Assembly (NCBI RefSeq): GCF_029543245.1
Contig: NZ_JARQWV010000023.1
Coordinates: 1 to 64,000 of the forward strand
Origin: Caulobacter endophyticus
GTDB taxonomy: Bacteria; Pseudomonadota; Alphaproteobacteria; Caulobacterales; Caulobacteraceae
Direction of reading: 5' to 3'
DNA length: 64,000 nucleotides
Positions 24,029 through 31,862 of this stretch are shown here, one piece after another. The notes under the pieces were generated by a model. That model made no database searches, was not told the origin of the DNA, and saw only the letters and a program-made list of their open reading frames with translations. Within the stretch, counting starts at the first letter, position 1. Each line of letters starts with the position of its first letter. Position numbers and translations under genes: made by a program.

Positions 24029-26839
24029 TTAGAACTTGTAGGCCAGGCCGACCATGTAGGTGGTGCCGTACTTCTGGTAGTCGATGGTCCGGCGGGGGTC
24101 GCCGTTTTCGTAGGTCTTGAACGGCTCGTCGGTGATGTTGTTGGCCTGCAGCATCAGCGACAGCCCCTCGAAGCGGCCCTCGCGGAACTCGTAGCCGATC
24201 TGGGCGTCGAGCACCGACTCGGCGTCCACCGTGCGGTAGATGCGCGAGGCCGACAGGCCCGAGACCTCACCCAGGAACTTGCCGCGGTAGCGGTTGCTGA
24301 TCCGGGCGTTGAAGCCGTTGTTCTCGTAGTAGAACGTGGTGTTGACCACCTTCTTCGACAGGCCGGGCATGTCGATCGGATCCTGGCCGTCCTCGAGCTT
24401 CACTTCGCTGTCGGTCAGCGAGGCGCTGAACTGCAGGCCGAAGTGGCGCAGGGGCTCCCAGATGATGTCGCCCTGGATCGAGGTCGAGAACTCGACGCCG
24501 CGGATGTAGCCGCCCTTGCCGTTGTCGGGACCGGTGACCAGGCCGACGGTGGTGCCCAGCTGCTGCTGCTGGGTGGGGGTCAGCAGATAGGTGAAGGCCG
24601 CGAAGTCCTTGTAGCTCGAGGAGTTCGAGTTCACGTAGTTCGACAGCTTCTTGTAGTAGGCGGCCACCGAGACGTAGGCCGATCGGCCGAAGTACTTCTC
24701 CAGCGACACGTCCACGCCGTCGGCGATGTAGGGACGCAGCTTGGGATTGCCGCCGTTGGCGCTGAAGTACGACTGGTTGGGGTTGGTCGAGGTCAGGTAG
24801 GCCGGGTTGGTGGTGAACGACTGGCTGGCGCGCAGCTCGTCCATCCGGGCCCGGGCCAGGGTGCGGGCCGCGCCGACCCGCAGCAGGGTCTCGTTGCTGA
24901 GGTCGAAGGTCAGGTTGATGCTGGGCAGGACGTAGGTGAACTTGTCGCCGTCGTCGGTCGACATCGGGTTGGCCACGTCGTTCGGATTGACGGCCACGCC
25001 GGTCGAGAACTGGTCGGTGTGGACGACCTGAACGCCGGCGTTGCCCTTGACCGGGATCGAGCCGACCGTGCTGTCGATGCCGAACTTCACATAGCCCAGG
25101 TGCACCTCTTCGCGGACCGACCAGTTGCGGGTCTGCACCGCCGGGTTCTGGTCGGCGATCAGGGTGTAGACGCCGTTGTTCAGCAGGTAGGTGGGATCGT
25201 AGGCCAGCATGCCCTCGATGCCGATCAGGCCCAGGCTGACGTCGCCGATCAGGGCCGCGCTCGGGATGGCGCGGCTGGTCGGGGCGCCCTGGGCGATGCG
25301 GCCGCCGAAGGTCAGGAAGCTTTCATGCACTTCCTTTTCCTTCTCGCGCAGGCTGCCGTTGTAGGCGAACTCGACGCTGTCGATCGGGCCCCAGGACAGG
25401 TCGCGCTTGGCTGAAAGCTTGATGGCCTTCAGCTCGTCCTCGATGCGGGGCGTGTTGTAGAAGCCGGCCTGGGTCAGGCCGCCGCCGGCCGCGCCCGCGC
25501 CCCAGCCTTGCGGGTCGGTCAGCACGATCTGGGCGGGGTTGGTGTAGTCGAGCGTCGAGCGGAACAGCGTGCCGCCGCCGGGCGTGGTGGTGAAGCCCAT
25601 GGTGTCGGTGGCGCCGACGCCCTGCGGGCCGGTGCCCGAATAGGACTCGAAGATCACGTCCTTGCGCTTGGCGTGCGAATACGAGAGGTCGGCGGCGACC
25701 GACCAGCCGTTGTCGAAGTCGTAGCTGGTGTTCCAGCCTACCGAGGCCAGCTTGGCGTTGCGGGTGTTGAGGTCGTTGCGCATCACACCCTTCACGTTGC
25801 TGTACGTGCCGCTGGTGATGATGCCGTCGGTGACCTTGTAGTCCGTGCCCAGCACGGCCCCGCCCCAGAACAGCGGGATCTCGATGCCGCGCAGGATCTG
25901 CTTCTCCTTGAAGTCGGAGTAGTAGAGGTCGAGCGCGGTGTGGAACTTGTCGGTCGGCTTGTACTCGAGCACGCCGATCACGCCGGTGCGCTTGAGGTTG
26001 TTGGACTGGTTGTAGGGCTTGGCGCCGCCGATGATCAGAGCGCCGTCGGCGGCGGCGTAGGCCGGGTTGCCGGCATAGGGCGCGGCGTCGGCGTCAAAGG
26101 TGGCGTAGCCCCAGGCGTTGAAGCGGCGGCTCTGGGTCGGCGAGGAGATGTGCGAGACCGACAGCGCCACGCCGACGGTGTCGTTAGCGAACTGGTCGAC
26201 GAAGGTGGCGCTGATCCGGCGGCCGGTGTCCTTAGCGTCGGGGTTCAGCTTCTTCTCGCCGTTCATCTCGTAGCGGGCGTTGGCCGAGATGACCGTCTTG
26301 CCGTAGTCGAGCGGGCGGATGGTGCGCAGGTCGACCGTGGCGGCCAGGCCCTGGCCCACCAGGCTGGCGTCGGGGGTCTTGTAGACCACCACGCCGCTGA
26401 GGATTTCAGACGGATACTGGTCGAACTCGACGCCGCGGTTGTCGCTGGTCGAGACCTGCTCGCGGCCGTTCAGCAGCACGGTGTTGAAGTCGGGGCCCAG
26501 GCCGCGGACCGAGATCGACTGGGCGCGGCCGTCGAGGCGCTGGGCGGTCAGGCCGGGCAGGCGGGCCAGGGATTCGGCGATCGAGGTGTCGGGCAGCTTG
26601 CCGATGTCTTCGGCCGAGACCGTCTCGACGATCGAGCTGGAGGCCTTCTTCAGGGCGATCGAGTTCTCGATCGAGGCCCGGATGCCCGTGACGGTGATTT
26701 CCTCGACGGCGTTGTCTTCGGTGGTCTGGCCGGCGGCCGGGGTCTGCGCCTGGGCCGCTCCGGCGGCGAGCAGCAGCGCCAGGCCAGTGGCGGCCCCGCC
26801 CATCAGCGCCGCGCGACGCGGCTTGAATCGGATGTCCAT
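24029..26839 (-). CDS. malA: TonB-dependent receptor for maltodextrins, MalA-like
   Basis: A 936-residue outer-membrane receptor. It has a signal peptide (MDIRFKPRRAALMGG ... AAQAQ), a TonB box-like VEEITVTGIRASIENSIALK, a plug domain (IGKLPDTSIAESLARLPGLT; SISVRGLGPDFNTVLLNGRE) and a long beta-barrel ending in an aromatic (GLAYKF). Length and position beside a divergent amylase operon match MalA of C. crescentus (CC2287), which takes up maltodextrins with ExbBD energy. It lacks the N-terminal extension of transducing receptors. The promoter region holds GCAAA elements and a TTGCGCAA palindrome, so the LacI protein is its likely regulator. Confidence 0.9.
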   Translation of the reverse strand: MDIRFKPRRAALMGGAATGLALLLAAGAAQAQTPAAGQTTEDNAVEEITVTGIRASIENSIALKKASSSIVETVSAEDIGKLPDTSIAESLARLPGLTAQRLDGRAQSISVRGLGPDFNTVLLNGREQVSTSDNRGVEFDQYPSEILSGVVVYKTPDASLVGQGLAATVDLRTIRPLDYGKTVISANARYEMNGEKKLNPDAKDTGRRISATFVDQFANDTVGVALSVSHISSPTQSRRFNAWGYATFDADAAPYAGNPAYAAADGALIIGGAKPYNQSNNLKRTGVIGVLEYKPTDKFHTALDLYYSDFKEKQILRGIEIPLFWGGAVLGTDYKVTDGIITSGTYSNVKGVMRNDLNTRNAKLASVGWNTSYDFDNGWSVAADLSYSHAKRKDVIFESYSGTGPQGVGATDTMGFTTTPGGGTLFRSTLDYTNPAQIVLTDPQGWGAGAAGGGLTQAGFYNTPRIEDELKAIKLSAKRDLSWGPIDSVEFAYNGSLREKEKEVHESFLTFGGRIAQGAPTSRAIPSAALIGDVSLGLIGIEGMLAYDPTYLLNNGVYTLIADQNPAVQTRNWSVREEVHLGYVKFGIDSTVGSIPVKGNAGVQVVHTDQFSTGVAVNPNDVANPMSTDDGDKFTYVLPSINLTFDLSNETLLRVGAARTLARARMDELRASQSFTTNPAYLTSTNPNQSYFSANGGNPKLRPYIADGVDVSLEKYFGRSAYVSVAAYYKKLSNYVNSNSSSYKDFAAFTYLLTPTQQQQLGTTVGLVTGPDNGKGGYIRGVEFSTSIQGDIIWEPLRHFGLQFSASLTDSEVKLEDGQDPIDMPGLSKKVVNTTFYYENNGFNARISNRYRGKFLGEVSGLSASRIYRTVDAESVLDAQIGYEFREGRFEGLSLMLQANNITDEPFKTYENGDPRRTIDYQKYGTTYMVGLAYKF

Positions 26840-27143
26840 GTGTTCCCTCCCGCAAGTTGGTCCGCGCGGTTCTCCCGCGCCGTGTTGCGCAAATTACTGC
26901 AAATGACCGGCGGTATTTGCAACCGAAAAATGGACGGATTGTCATCTTCCGTGACGTCAGTCCGCCGCGAGGCCGTGATTCATTGGGTTTTTGCGGCTTT
27001 CTCGCCACAGTGCGGCAAGGCTGCTGGGTCTGATCGCGGGGTGAATGGATTGACAGCCTGCAAACGGCTTTGCAAATCTATGCAAAATTGACCTGAGCGA
27101 AGCATCGTTCAGGATCGCGACGCTAGGGATGGAGGGGCAGGGG
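26840..27143. promoter_or_regulatory. Divergent malA / amylase promoter region with GCAAA operator elements
   Basis: This 304-bp gap is relatively AT-rich. On the amylase side, GCAAA occurs at 27060, 27072 and 27082 (spacings 12 and 10 bp), overlapping a TTGACAG at 27050-27056 that could be the -35. On the malA side there is a TTGCGCAA palindrome at 26885-26892, GCAAA at 26889 and 26899, and an inverted repeat CGGT-N7-ACCG at 26911-26925. These elements recur before the lacI/GH97 and MFS genes. The middle of the gap holds nothing I can name. Confidence 0.65.
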
Positions 27144-28973
27144 ATGAACACCCGCAATCGGTGGGGGCGGCTGGCGGCCGCGCTCGGCTGCGCCGGCATG
27201 ACCCTGACCGCCGTTCCGGCCTTGTCGGCCCCGGCTCCGGAAGCGTTCCGCGCGCGGCCCGCGCAGGACGAGGTGATCTATTTCGTCCTGGCCGACCGCT
27301 TCGCCAACGGCGACCCGTCCAATGATCGCGGCGGCCTGAAGGGCGACCGCCTGGCCACGGGCTATGATCCCACCGACAAGGGCTTCTTCCACGGCGGCGA
27401 CTTCAAGGGTCTGGCCGGAAAGCTCGACTACATCCAGGGCCTGGGCGCGACGGCGATCTGGCTGGCGCCGATCTTCGTCAACAAGCCGGTGCAGGGCCCC
27501 AAGGGCCAGGAAAGCGCCGCCTATCACGGCTACTGGATCACCGACTTCACCGACGTCGACCCGCATCTGGGAACCAAGGCCGATTTCAAGGCCCTGGTCG
27601 ACGCCGCGCATGCGCGGGGGATGAAGGTCTATCTCGACATCGTCATCAACCACACGGCCGACGTCATCAAGCTGAAGGAATGCGAGGGCCGCCGCTGCGA
27701 GTACCGCAGCAAGGCCGACTATCCGGTCAGCCGCCGCGGCGGGGTTGCGGGGGCTGCGATCAACGCCGGTTTCGCCGGCGACGCCGACGGCTCGGCCGAA
27801 AACTTTGCAAAGCTGACCCGGCCCGACTTCGCCTATACGCCTTACGTCCCGGCGGCCGAGGCCAGGGTCAAGAAGCCCGACTGGCTGAACGACCCGATCT
27901 GGTACCATAACCGCGGCGAAAGCGACTTCGTCGGCGAGAGCTCGCTCTATGGCGATTTCGCGGGGCTCGACGATCTCTACACCGAGAACCCGCGGGTCGT
28001 GGCCGGCTTCATCGAGATCTACGGCCAGTGGATCGACGAGTTCGGCATCGACGGCTTCCGCGTCGACACCGCCCGGCACGTCAATCCGCAGTTCTGGCAG
28101 GCCTTCGTGCCGGCCATGCAGGACCGGGCGGCCAGGCGCGGCATCCCCAACTTCCACATCTTCGCCGAGGTGGCCGACCCCGATCCGGTGGCCCTGGCCC
28201 GCTCGACCGTGGTCGACGGCTTTCCGGCCCCGCTGGACTTCGCCTTCCAGAAGGCCGCCGCCGAGACGGTCTCGGGCAAGGCCGGAACCGAGGCGCTGGC
28301 CAAGGTCTACGTCGCCGACGCCCTCTATCGCGGCGGCGAGGCGGCGGGGCCGCAGATCCCCACCTTCCTGGGCAATCACGACATGGGGCGCTTTGGCCGC
28401 CGGCTGCTGAAGGACAATCCGGACGCGCCCGACGCCGAGCTGGTGCAGCGCGCGACGCTGGCCCACGCCATGCTGATGTTCCTGCGCGGCGCTCCGACCC
28501 TCTATTACGGCGACGAGCAGGGCTTCACCGGCGACGGCGACGACAAGGACGCCCGCGAAGACATGTTCGCCAGCCAGGTCGCCGTCTACAACGACAACCG
28601 CCTGATCGGCGGCAAGGGCGGCTCGGCCGATCGCTACGACGCGACCGCGCCGCTCTATCGCGCCATCTCCGGCATGGCCAAGGTCCGCGCCGCCGAGCCC
28701 GCCCTGCGTTCCGGCCGGCAGGTGATCCGCGCGGCCGGCGACAAGCCCGGCCTGTTGGCCGTCTCCCGCATCCTCCAGGGCCGCGAGGTCCTGGTCCTGT
28801 TCAACACCGGCGCGGCGCCGGTGGACGCCCATGTCGAGGTCGAGACGACCTCGGCGGCCTGGCGCTCGGCGGTCGGGGCCTGCGCCCCGGCGGCCGCCGC
28901 GCCCGGCAGCTATCGCGTGACCATCGCGCCGCTCGACTACAAGATCTGCGTCTCGGAGGGCGCGCACCAGTGA
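27144..28973 (+). CDS. Secreted/periplasmic GH13 alpha-amylase
   Basis: 609 residues with a signal peptide (ALGCAGMTLTAVPALSA-AP) and a GH13 (beta/alpha)8 barrel. Conserved regions are DIVINHTA (I), GFRVDTARHV with nucleophile Asp308 (II), FAEVAD with the acid/base Glu (III) and FLGNHD (IV). The order and the N-terminal VIYFVLADRFANGDPSNDRG match bacterial alpha-amylases that cut starch and maltodextrins. I chose the ATG at 27144, preceded by GGAGGGGCAGGGG, over an ATG 15 bases upstream. It is translationally coupled to the alpha-glucosidase (GTGA). Confidence 0.92.
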   Translation: MNTRNRWGRLAAALGCAGMTLTAVPALSAPAPEAFRARPAQDEVIYFVLADRFANGDPSNDRGGLKGDRLATGYDPTDKGFFHGGDFKGLAGKLDYIQGLGATAIWLAPIFVNKPVQGPKGQESAAYHGYWITDFTDVDPHLGTKADFKALVDAAHARGMKVYLDIVINHTADVIKLKECEGRRCEYRSKADYPVSRRGGVAGAAINAGFAGDADGSAENFAKLTRPDFAYTPYVPAAEARVKKPDWLNDPIWYHNRGESDFVGESSLYGDFAGLDDLYTENPRVVAGFIEIYGQWIDEFGIDGFRVDTARHVNPQFWQAFVPAMQDRAARRGIPNFHIFAEVADPDPVALARSTVVDGFPAPLDFAFQKAAAETVSGKAGTEALAKVYVADALYRGGEAAGPQIPTFLGNHDMGRFGRRLLKDNPDAPDAELVQRATLAHAMLMFLRGAPTLYYGDEQGFTGDGDDKDAREDMFASQVAVYNDNRLIGGKGGSADRYDATAPLYRAISGMAKVRAAEPALRSGRQVIRAAGDKPGLLAVSRILQGREVLVLFNTGAAPVDAHVEVETTSAAWRSAVGACAPAAAAPGSYRVTIAPLDYKICVSEGAHQ

Positions 28974-30595
28974 CCATCGACAGTCTGGCCAAGTCCGCGT
29001 TCCCCGTTTCCACCCCGGCCGCCGAATGGTGGCGCGGCGCCGTGATCTATCAGGTCTATCCGCGCAGCTACGCCGACTCCAACGACGACGGGGTGGGCGA
29101 CCTGCCGGGGATCACCGCGCGTCTGGAGCACATCGCCTCGCTGGGCGTGCAGGCGATCTGGCTGTCGCCGTTCTTCGCCTCGCCGATGAAGGACTTCGGC
29201 TACGACGTTTCCGACTACCGCGACGTCGACCCGATCTTCGGAACCCTGGCCGACTTCGACGCCCTGATCGAAAAGGCCCATCGCCTGGGCGTGAAGATCA
29301 TCATCGATCTCGTCTTCTCGCACACCAGCGACGAGCACGCCTGGTTCGCCCAGAGCCGCGAAAGCCGAGATAATCCGTATACGGATTGGTACGTCTGGGC
29401 CGACGCCAAGGCCGACGGCTCGCCGCCGTCCAACTGGCAGTCGGTGTTCGGCGGTCCCGCCTGGACCTGGGACGCCCGGCGCGGCCAGTACTACATGCAC
29501 AACTTCCTGGCCTCGCAGCCGCAGCTGAACCTGCACAATCCGAAAGTGCAGGAGGCCCTGCTCGACATCACCCGCTTCTGGCTGGAGCGCGGGGTCGACG
29601 GTTTCCGCTTCGACGCCATCAATTTCTCGATGCACGACCCGGCCTTGCGGGACAATCCGCCCCTGCCGCCGGGCGGCAAGCGCACGCGGCCGTTCGACTT
29701 CCAGGACAAGGTCTTCAACCAGGGCCACCCGGACATCCCGAAGTTCCTGTCCCGCCTGCGGGCCCTGACCGACCAGTACCAGGGCCGCTTCTCGGTGGCC
29801 GAGATCGGCGGTGATAGGGCCGACGAGGAGATGAAGCTGTTCACGGCCGGCGAGGACCGGCTGAACAGCGCCTACAGCTTCCTCTACCTCTATGCCGACG
29901 AGCTGAAGGACGAGCTGGTGCGTTTCGGCGCGACCTCGTGGCCGGGCGCGGCCGGCGAGGGCTGGCCGTCCTGGACCTTCTCCAACCACGACGCCCCGCG
30001 CGCGGTGTCGCGCTGGGCCCGCGGCCGCGACCGCAAGGCCTTCGCCGAGATGGGCCTGCTGCTGCTGATGACCCTGCGCGGCAACGTCTTCGTCTATCAG
30101 GGCGAGGAGCTGGGCCTGCCCCAGGCCCATGTGCCGTTCGAGCGGCTTGTCGATCCCGAGGCCATCGCCAACTGGCCCCAGACCCTGGGCCGCGACGGCG
30201 CCCGCACGCCGATGCCGTGGACGGCCGGGGCGGTGAACGCCGGCTTCTCCACCGTCGAGCCCTGGCTGCCGGTCGATCCGGCGCACCTACCCCTGTCGGT
30301 GGACGCCCAGGAAGCCGACCCCGCCGCCACCCTGCATGTCGCCCGCCGCCTGATCGGCCTGCGCGCGCAATGGCCGGCGCTGCGGATCGGCGGCATGCAC
30401 CTCGTCGACACCAACACCCCGCTGCTGGTGTTCGAGCGCGGCGAGGGCGAGGCGGCGATGCTGTGCGTGTTCAACCTCGGCTTCGAGGCCGTGGCCTGGG
30501 ACCTGCCGCAGGGCTGGAGCGTGGTCGACAGCGTCAATCTCGACGCGCCGGGCACGGTGCCGCCGCTGGGCGGTCTGTTGGCGAAGCGGGGGTGA
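28970..30595 (+). CDS. GH13 alpha-glucosidase, cytoplasmic
   Basis: 541 residues without a signal peptide, starting at a GTG that overlaps the amylase stop. The barrel has VIYQVYPRSYADSNDDGVGD, DLVFSH (I), GFRFDAINF with nucleophile Asp215 (II), SVAEIGG with the acid/base Glu (III) and FSNHD (IV), the pattern of the oligo-1,6-glucosidase/alpha-glucosidase subfamily (GH13_23 type). QGEELGLPQAHVPFERLVDP is typical. It would hydrolyse maltose and short maltodextrins to glucose inside the cell, after the exported amylase has produced them. Confidence 0.92.
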   Translation: MTIDSLAKSAFPVSTPAAEWWRGAVIYQVYPRSYADSNDDGVGDLPGITARLEHIASLGVQAIWLSPFFASPMKDFGYDVSDYRDVDPIFGTLADFDALIEKAHRLGVKIIIDLVFSHTSDEHAWFAQSRESRDNPYTDWYVWADAKADGSPPSNWQSVFGGPAWTWDARRGQYYMHNFLASQPQLNLHNPKVQEALLDITRFWLERGVDGFRFDAINFSMHDPALRDNPPLPPGGKRTRPFDFQDKVFNQGHPDIPKFLSRLRALTDQYQGRFSVAEIGGDRADEEMKLFTAGEDRLNSAYSFLYLYADELKDELVRFGATSWPGAAGEGWPSWTFSNHDAPRAVSRWARGRDRKAFAEMGLLLLMTLRGNVFVYQGEELGLPQAHVPFERLVDPEAIANWPQTLGRDGARTPMPWTAGAVNAGFSTVEPWLPVDPAHLPLSVDAQEADPAATLHVARRLIGLRAQWPALRIGGMHLVDTNTPLLVFERGEGEAAMLCVFNLGFEAVAWDLPQGWSVVDSVNLDAPGTVPPLGGLLAKRG

Positions 30596-30610
30596 GTGTT
30601 CCCTGCAAAG

Positions 30611-30719
30611 CCCTCCCCCTTGATGGGGGAGGGTTGGGTGGGGGTGGCCTGCCGCCTTGCCGGCTGAACCGCCGCGTCACCCCCATCCCCGACCCTTCCC
30701 CCATCAAGGGGGAAGGGGG
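30611..30719. repeat. Intergenic inverted repeat between convergent alpha-glucosidase and lacI genes
   Basis: The arm 30611-30648 (CCCTCCCCCTTGATGG...) is imperfectly complementary to 30676-30718 (...CCATCAAGGGGGAAGGGG). Each arm also folds on itself (CCCTCCCCC / GGGGGAGGG). It lies between two convergent stops and could serve as a bidirectional terminator, but looks like a member of a dispersed intergenic family. Confidence 0.8.
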
Positions 30720-30723
30720 ATTT

Positions 30724-31737
30724 CTACCCCCCGCAGCTCTCGCGGATGATCAGATCCGTCGGCACCCGCTCGCTGCGGCTCGAGCCCTGGCCGCTGGCGT
30801 CCAGCAGCTTGGACACCATCAGCCGGCCCGCCTTGGCGGTGTCCTGCGAGATCGTCGACAGGGCCGGGCTGGAATAACGGGCGAAGGGCACGTCGTCGTA
30901 GCCGATCACCGAGACGTCGCCGGGCACGGAAAGTCCCGCGTGCTGCAAGGCGCGGATGGCGCCCAGGGCGATCAGGTCGGAGGCGGCCACCACCCCGTCG
31001 AACTTCACCCCGCGCTGGATCAAGGAGTCGATGCTGGCCTCGGCCGACTCGACCTCGAAGTGGGCCGGCACGATCAGGTCGGGATCCACGCCCAGGCCGA
31101 ACTGCTCGACCGCGTCGAGATAGCCGCGGTGGCGCTGCATGGCCTCGGGGGCCTCGGTGTCGCCCAGGAAGACGATGCGTTTGCGGCCCAGACGCGCCAG
31201 ATGCAGTGTCGCGCGCCGGGCGCCCAGTGGGTTGTCGGACCCCACCGAGCAATAGGCCTGGTCGGGCAGTTGCGCGCCCCAGACCACGAAGCGGGCCTCG
31301 GTCTCGGCCAGACGGTTGAAGGCGGTGTGCAGCCAGGATTGGCCCAGGAAGATCACCCCGTCGGCGCGGCTGGTGGTCATGGCCGCCGACAGGTCTTCGA
31401 AGCTGCCCGGGGCCACGTGGCTGACCAGGATATCGCAGCCGCGCTCGCGGGCGGCCTCGCCGACGCCGGCGAACAGCTCGAGGAAGAACGGGTCCGAGAG
31501 GCGCCCCTCGCGGTGCTGCGGACGCGGCACGACGATGGCGATCGTGCCCTCGGCGCCGATGGGGCCGGCGGGCATGTAGCGGCGGAACGGATAGTCCATC
31601 TCGCGCGCCAGCTTCCAGATCAGCTGCTTGGTGCGCTGGTTGACGGCGGGGCTGTCGTTCAGCGCCCGCGAGGCGGTGGAGATCGAGACGCCGGCCATCC
31701 TGGCCAGGTCTTCCAGACGCGTCGCCCCCTTGCTCAC
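30724..31737 (-). CDS. LacI-family regulator of the starch/maltodextrin locus
   Basis: 337 residues: an N-terminal HTH with TRLEDLARMAGVSISTASRA (LacI type with LEDLA/ISTASRALN), hinge, then a periplasmic-binding-protein-like sensor domain with GVGEAARERGCDILV, DGVVAASDLIALGAIRALQ and VIGYDDVPFARYSSPALSTI. The start is GTG at 31737; there is no in-frame ATG nearby. It is divergent from the GH97 gene and lies within the locus, so it should respond to maltose or a maltodextrin. GCAAA-N7-GCAAA in the lacI/GH97 gap fits autoregulation. Confidence 0.9.
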   Translation of the reverse strand: MSKGATRLEDLARMAGVSISTASRALNDSPAVNQRTKQLIWKLAREMDYPFRRYMPAGPIGAEGTIAIVVPRPQHREGRLSDPFFLELFAGVGEAARERGCDILVSHVAPGSFEDLSAAMTTSRADGVIFLGQSWLHTAFNRLAETEARFVVWGAQLPDQAYCSVGSDNPLGARRATLHLARLGRKRIVFLGDTEAPEAMQRHRGYLDAVEQFGLGVDPDLIVPAHFEVESAEASIDSLIQRGVKFDGVVAASDLIALGAIRALQHAGLSVPGDVSVIGYDDVPFARYSSPALSTISQDTAKAGRLMVSKLLDASGQGSSRSERVPTDLIIRESCGG

Positions 31738-31767
31738 CGTATCCCGTCCCCGTCGTCCGTAGCGGCT

Positions 31768-31784
31768 GCAAAACTTGCCGCAAA
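31768..31784. promoter_or_regulatory. GCAAA-N7-GCAAA element between lacI and the GH97 gene
   Basis: Two GCAAA units start at 31768 and 31780, 12 bp apart, in the 125-bp divergent gap. The same unit and spacing appear upstream of the amylase and the MFS permease, so it is a candidate operator for the LacI protein. Confidence 0.6.
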
Positions 31785-31862
31785 ATTTTTCAATGACCTG
31801 TTTAACGCATCGCCCGCCGTGCTTGGCAAGTGCGGCGAGGCGGAGAATTAGGGAGTAGAAGC

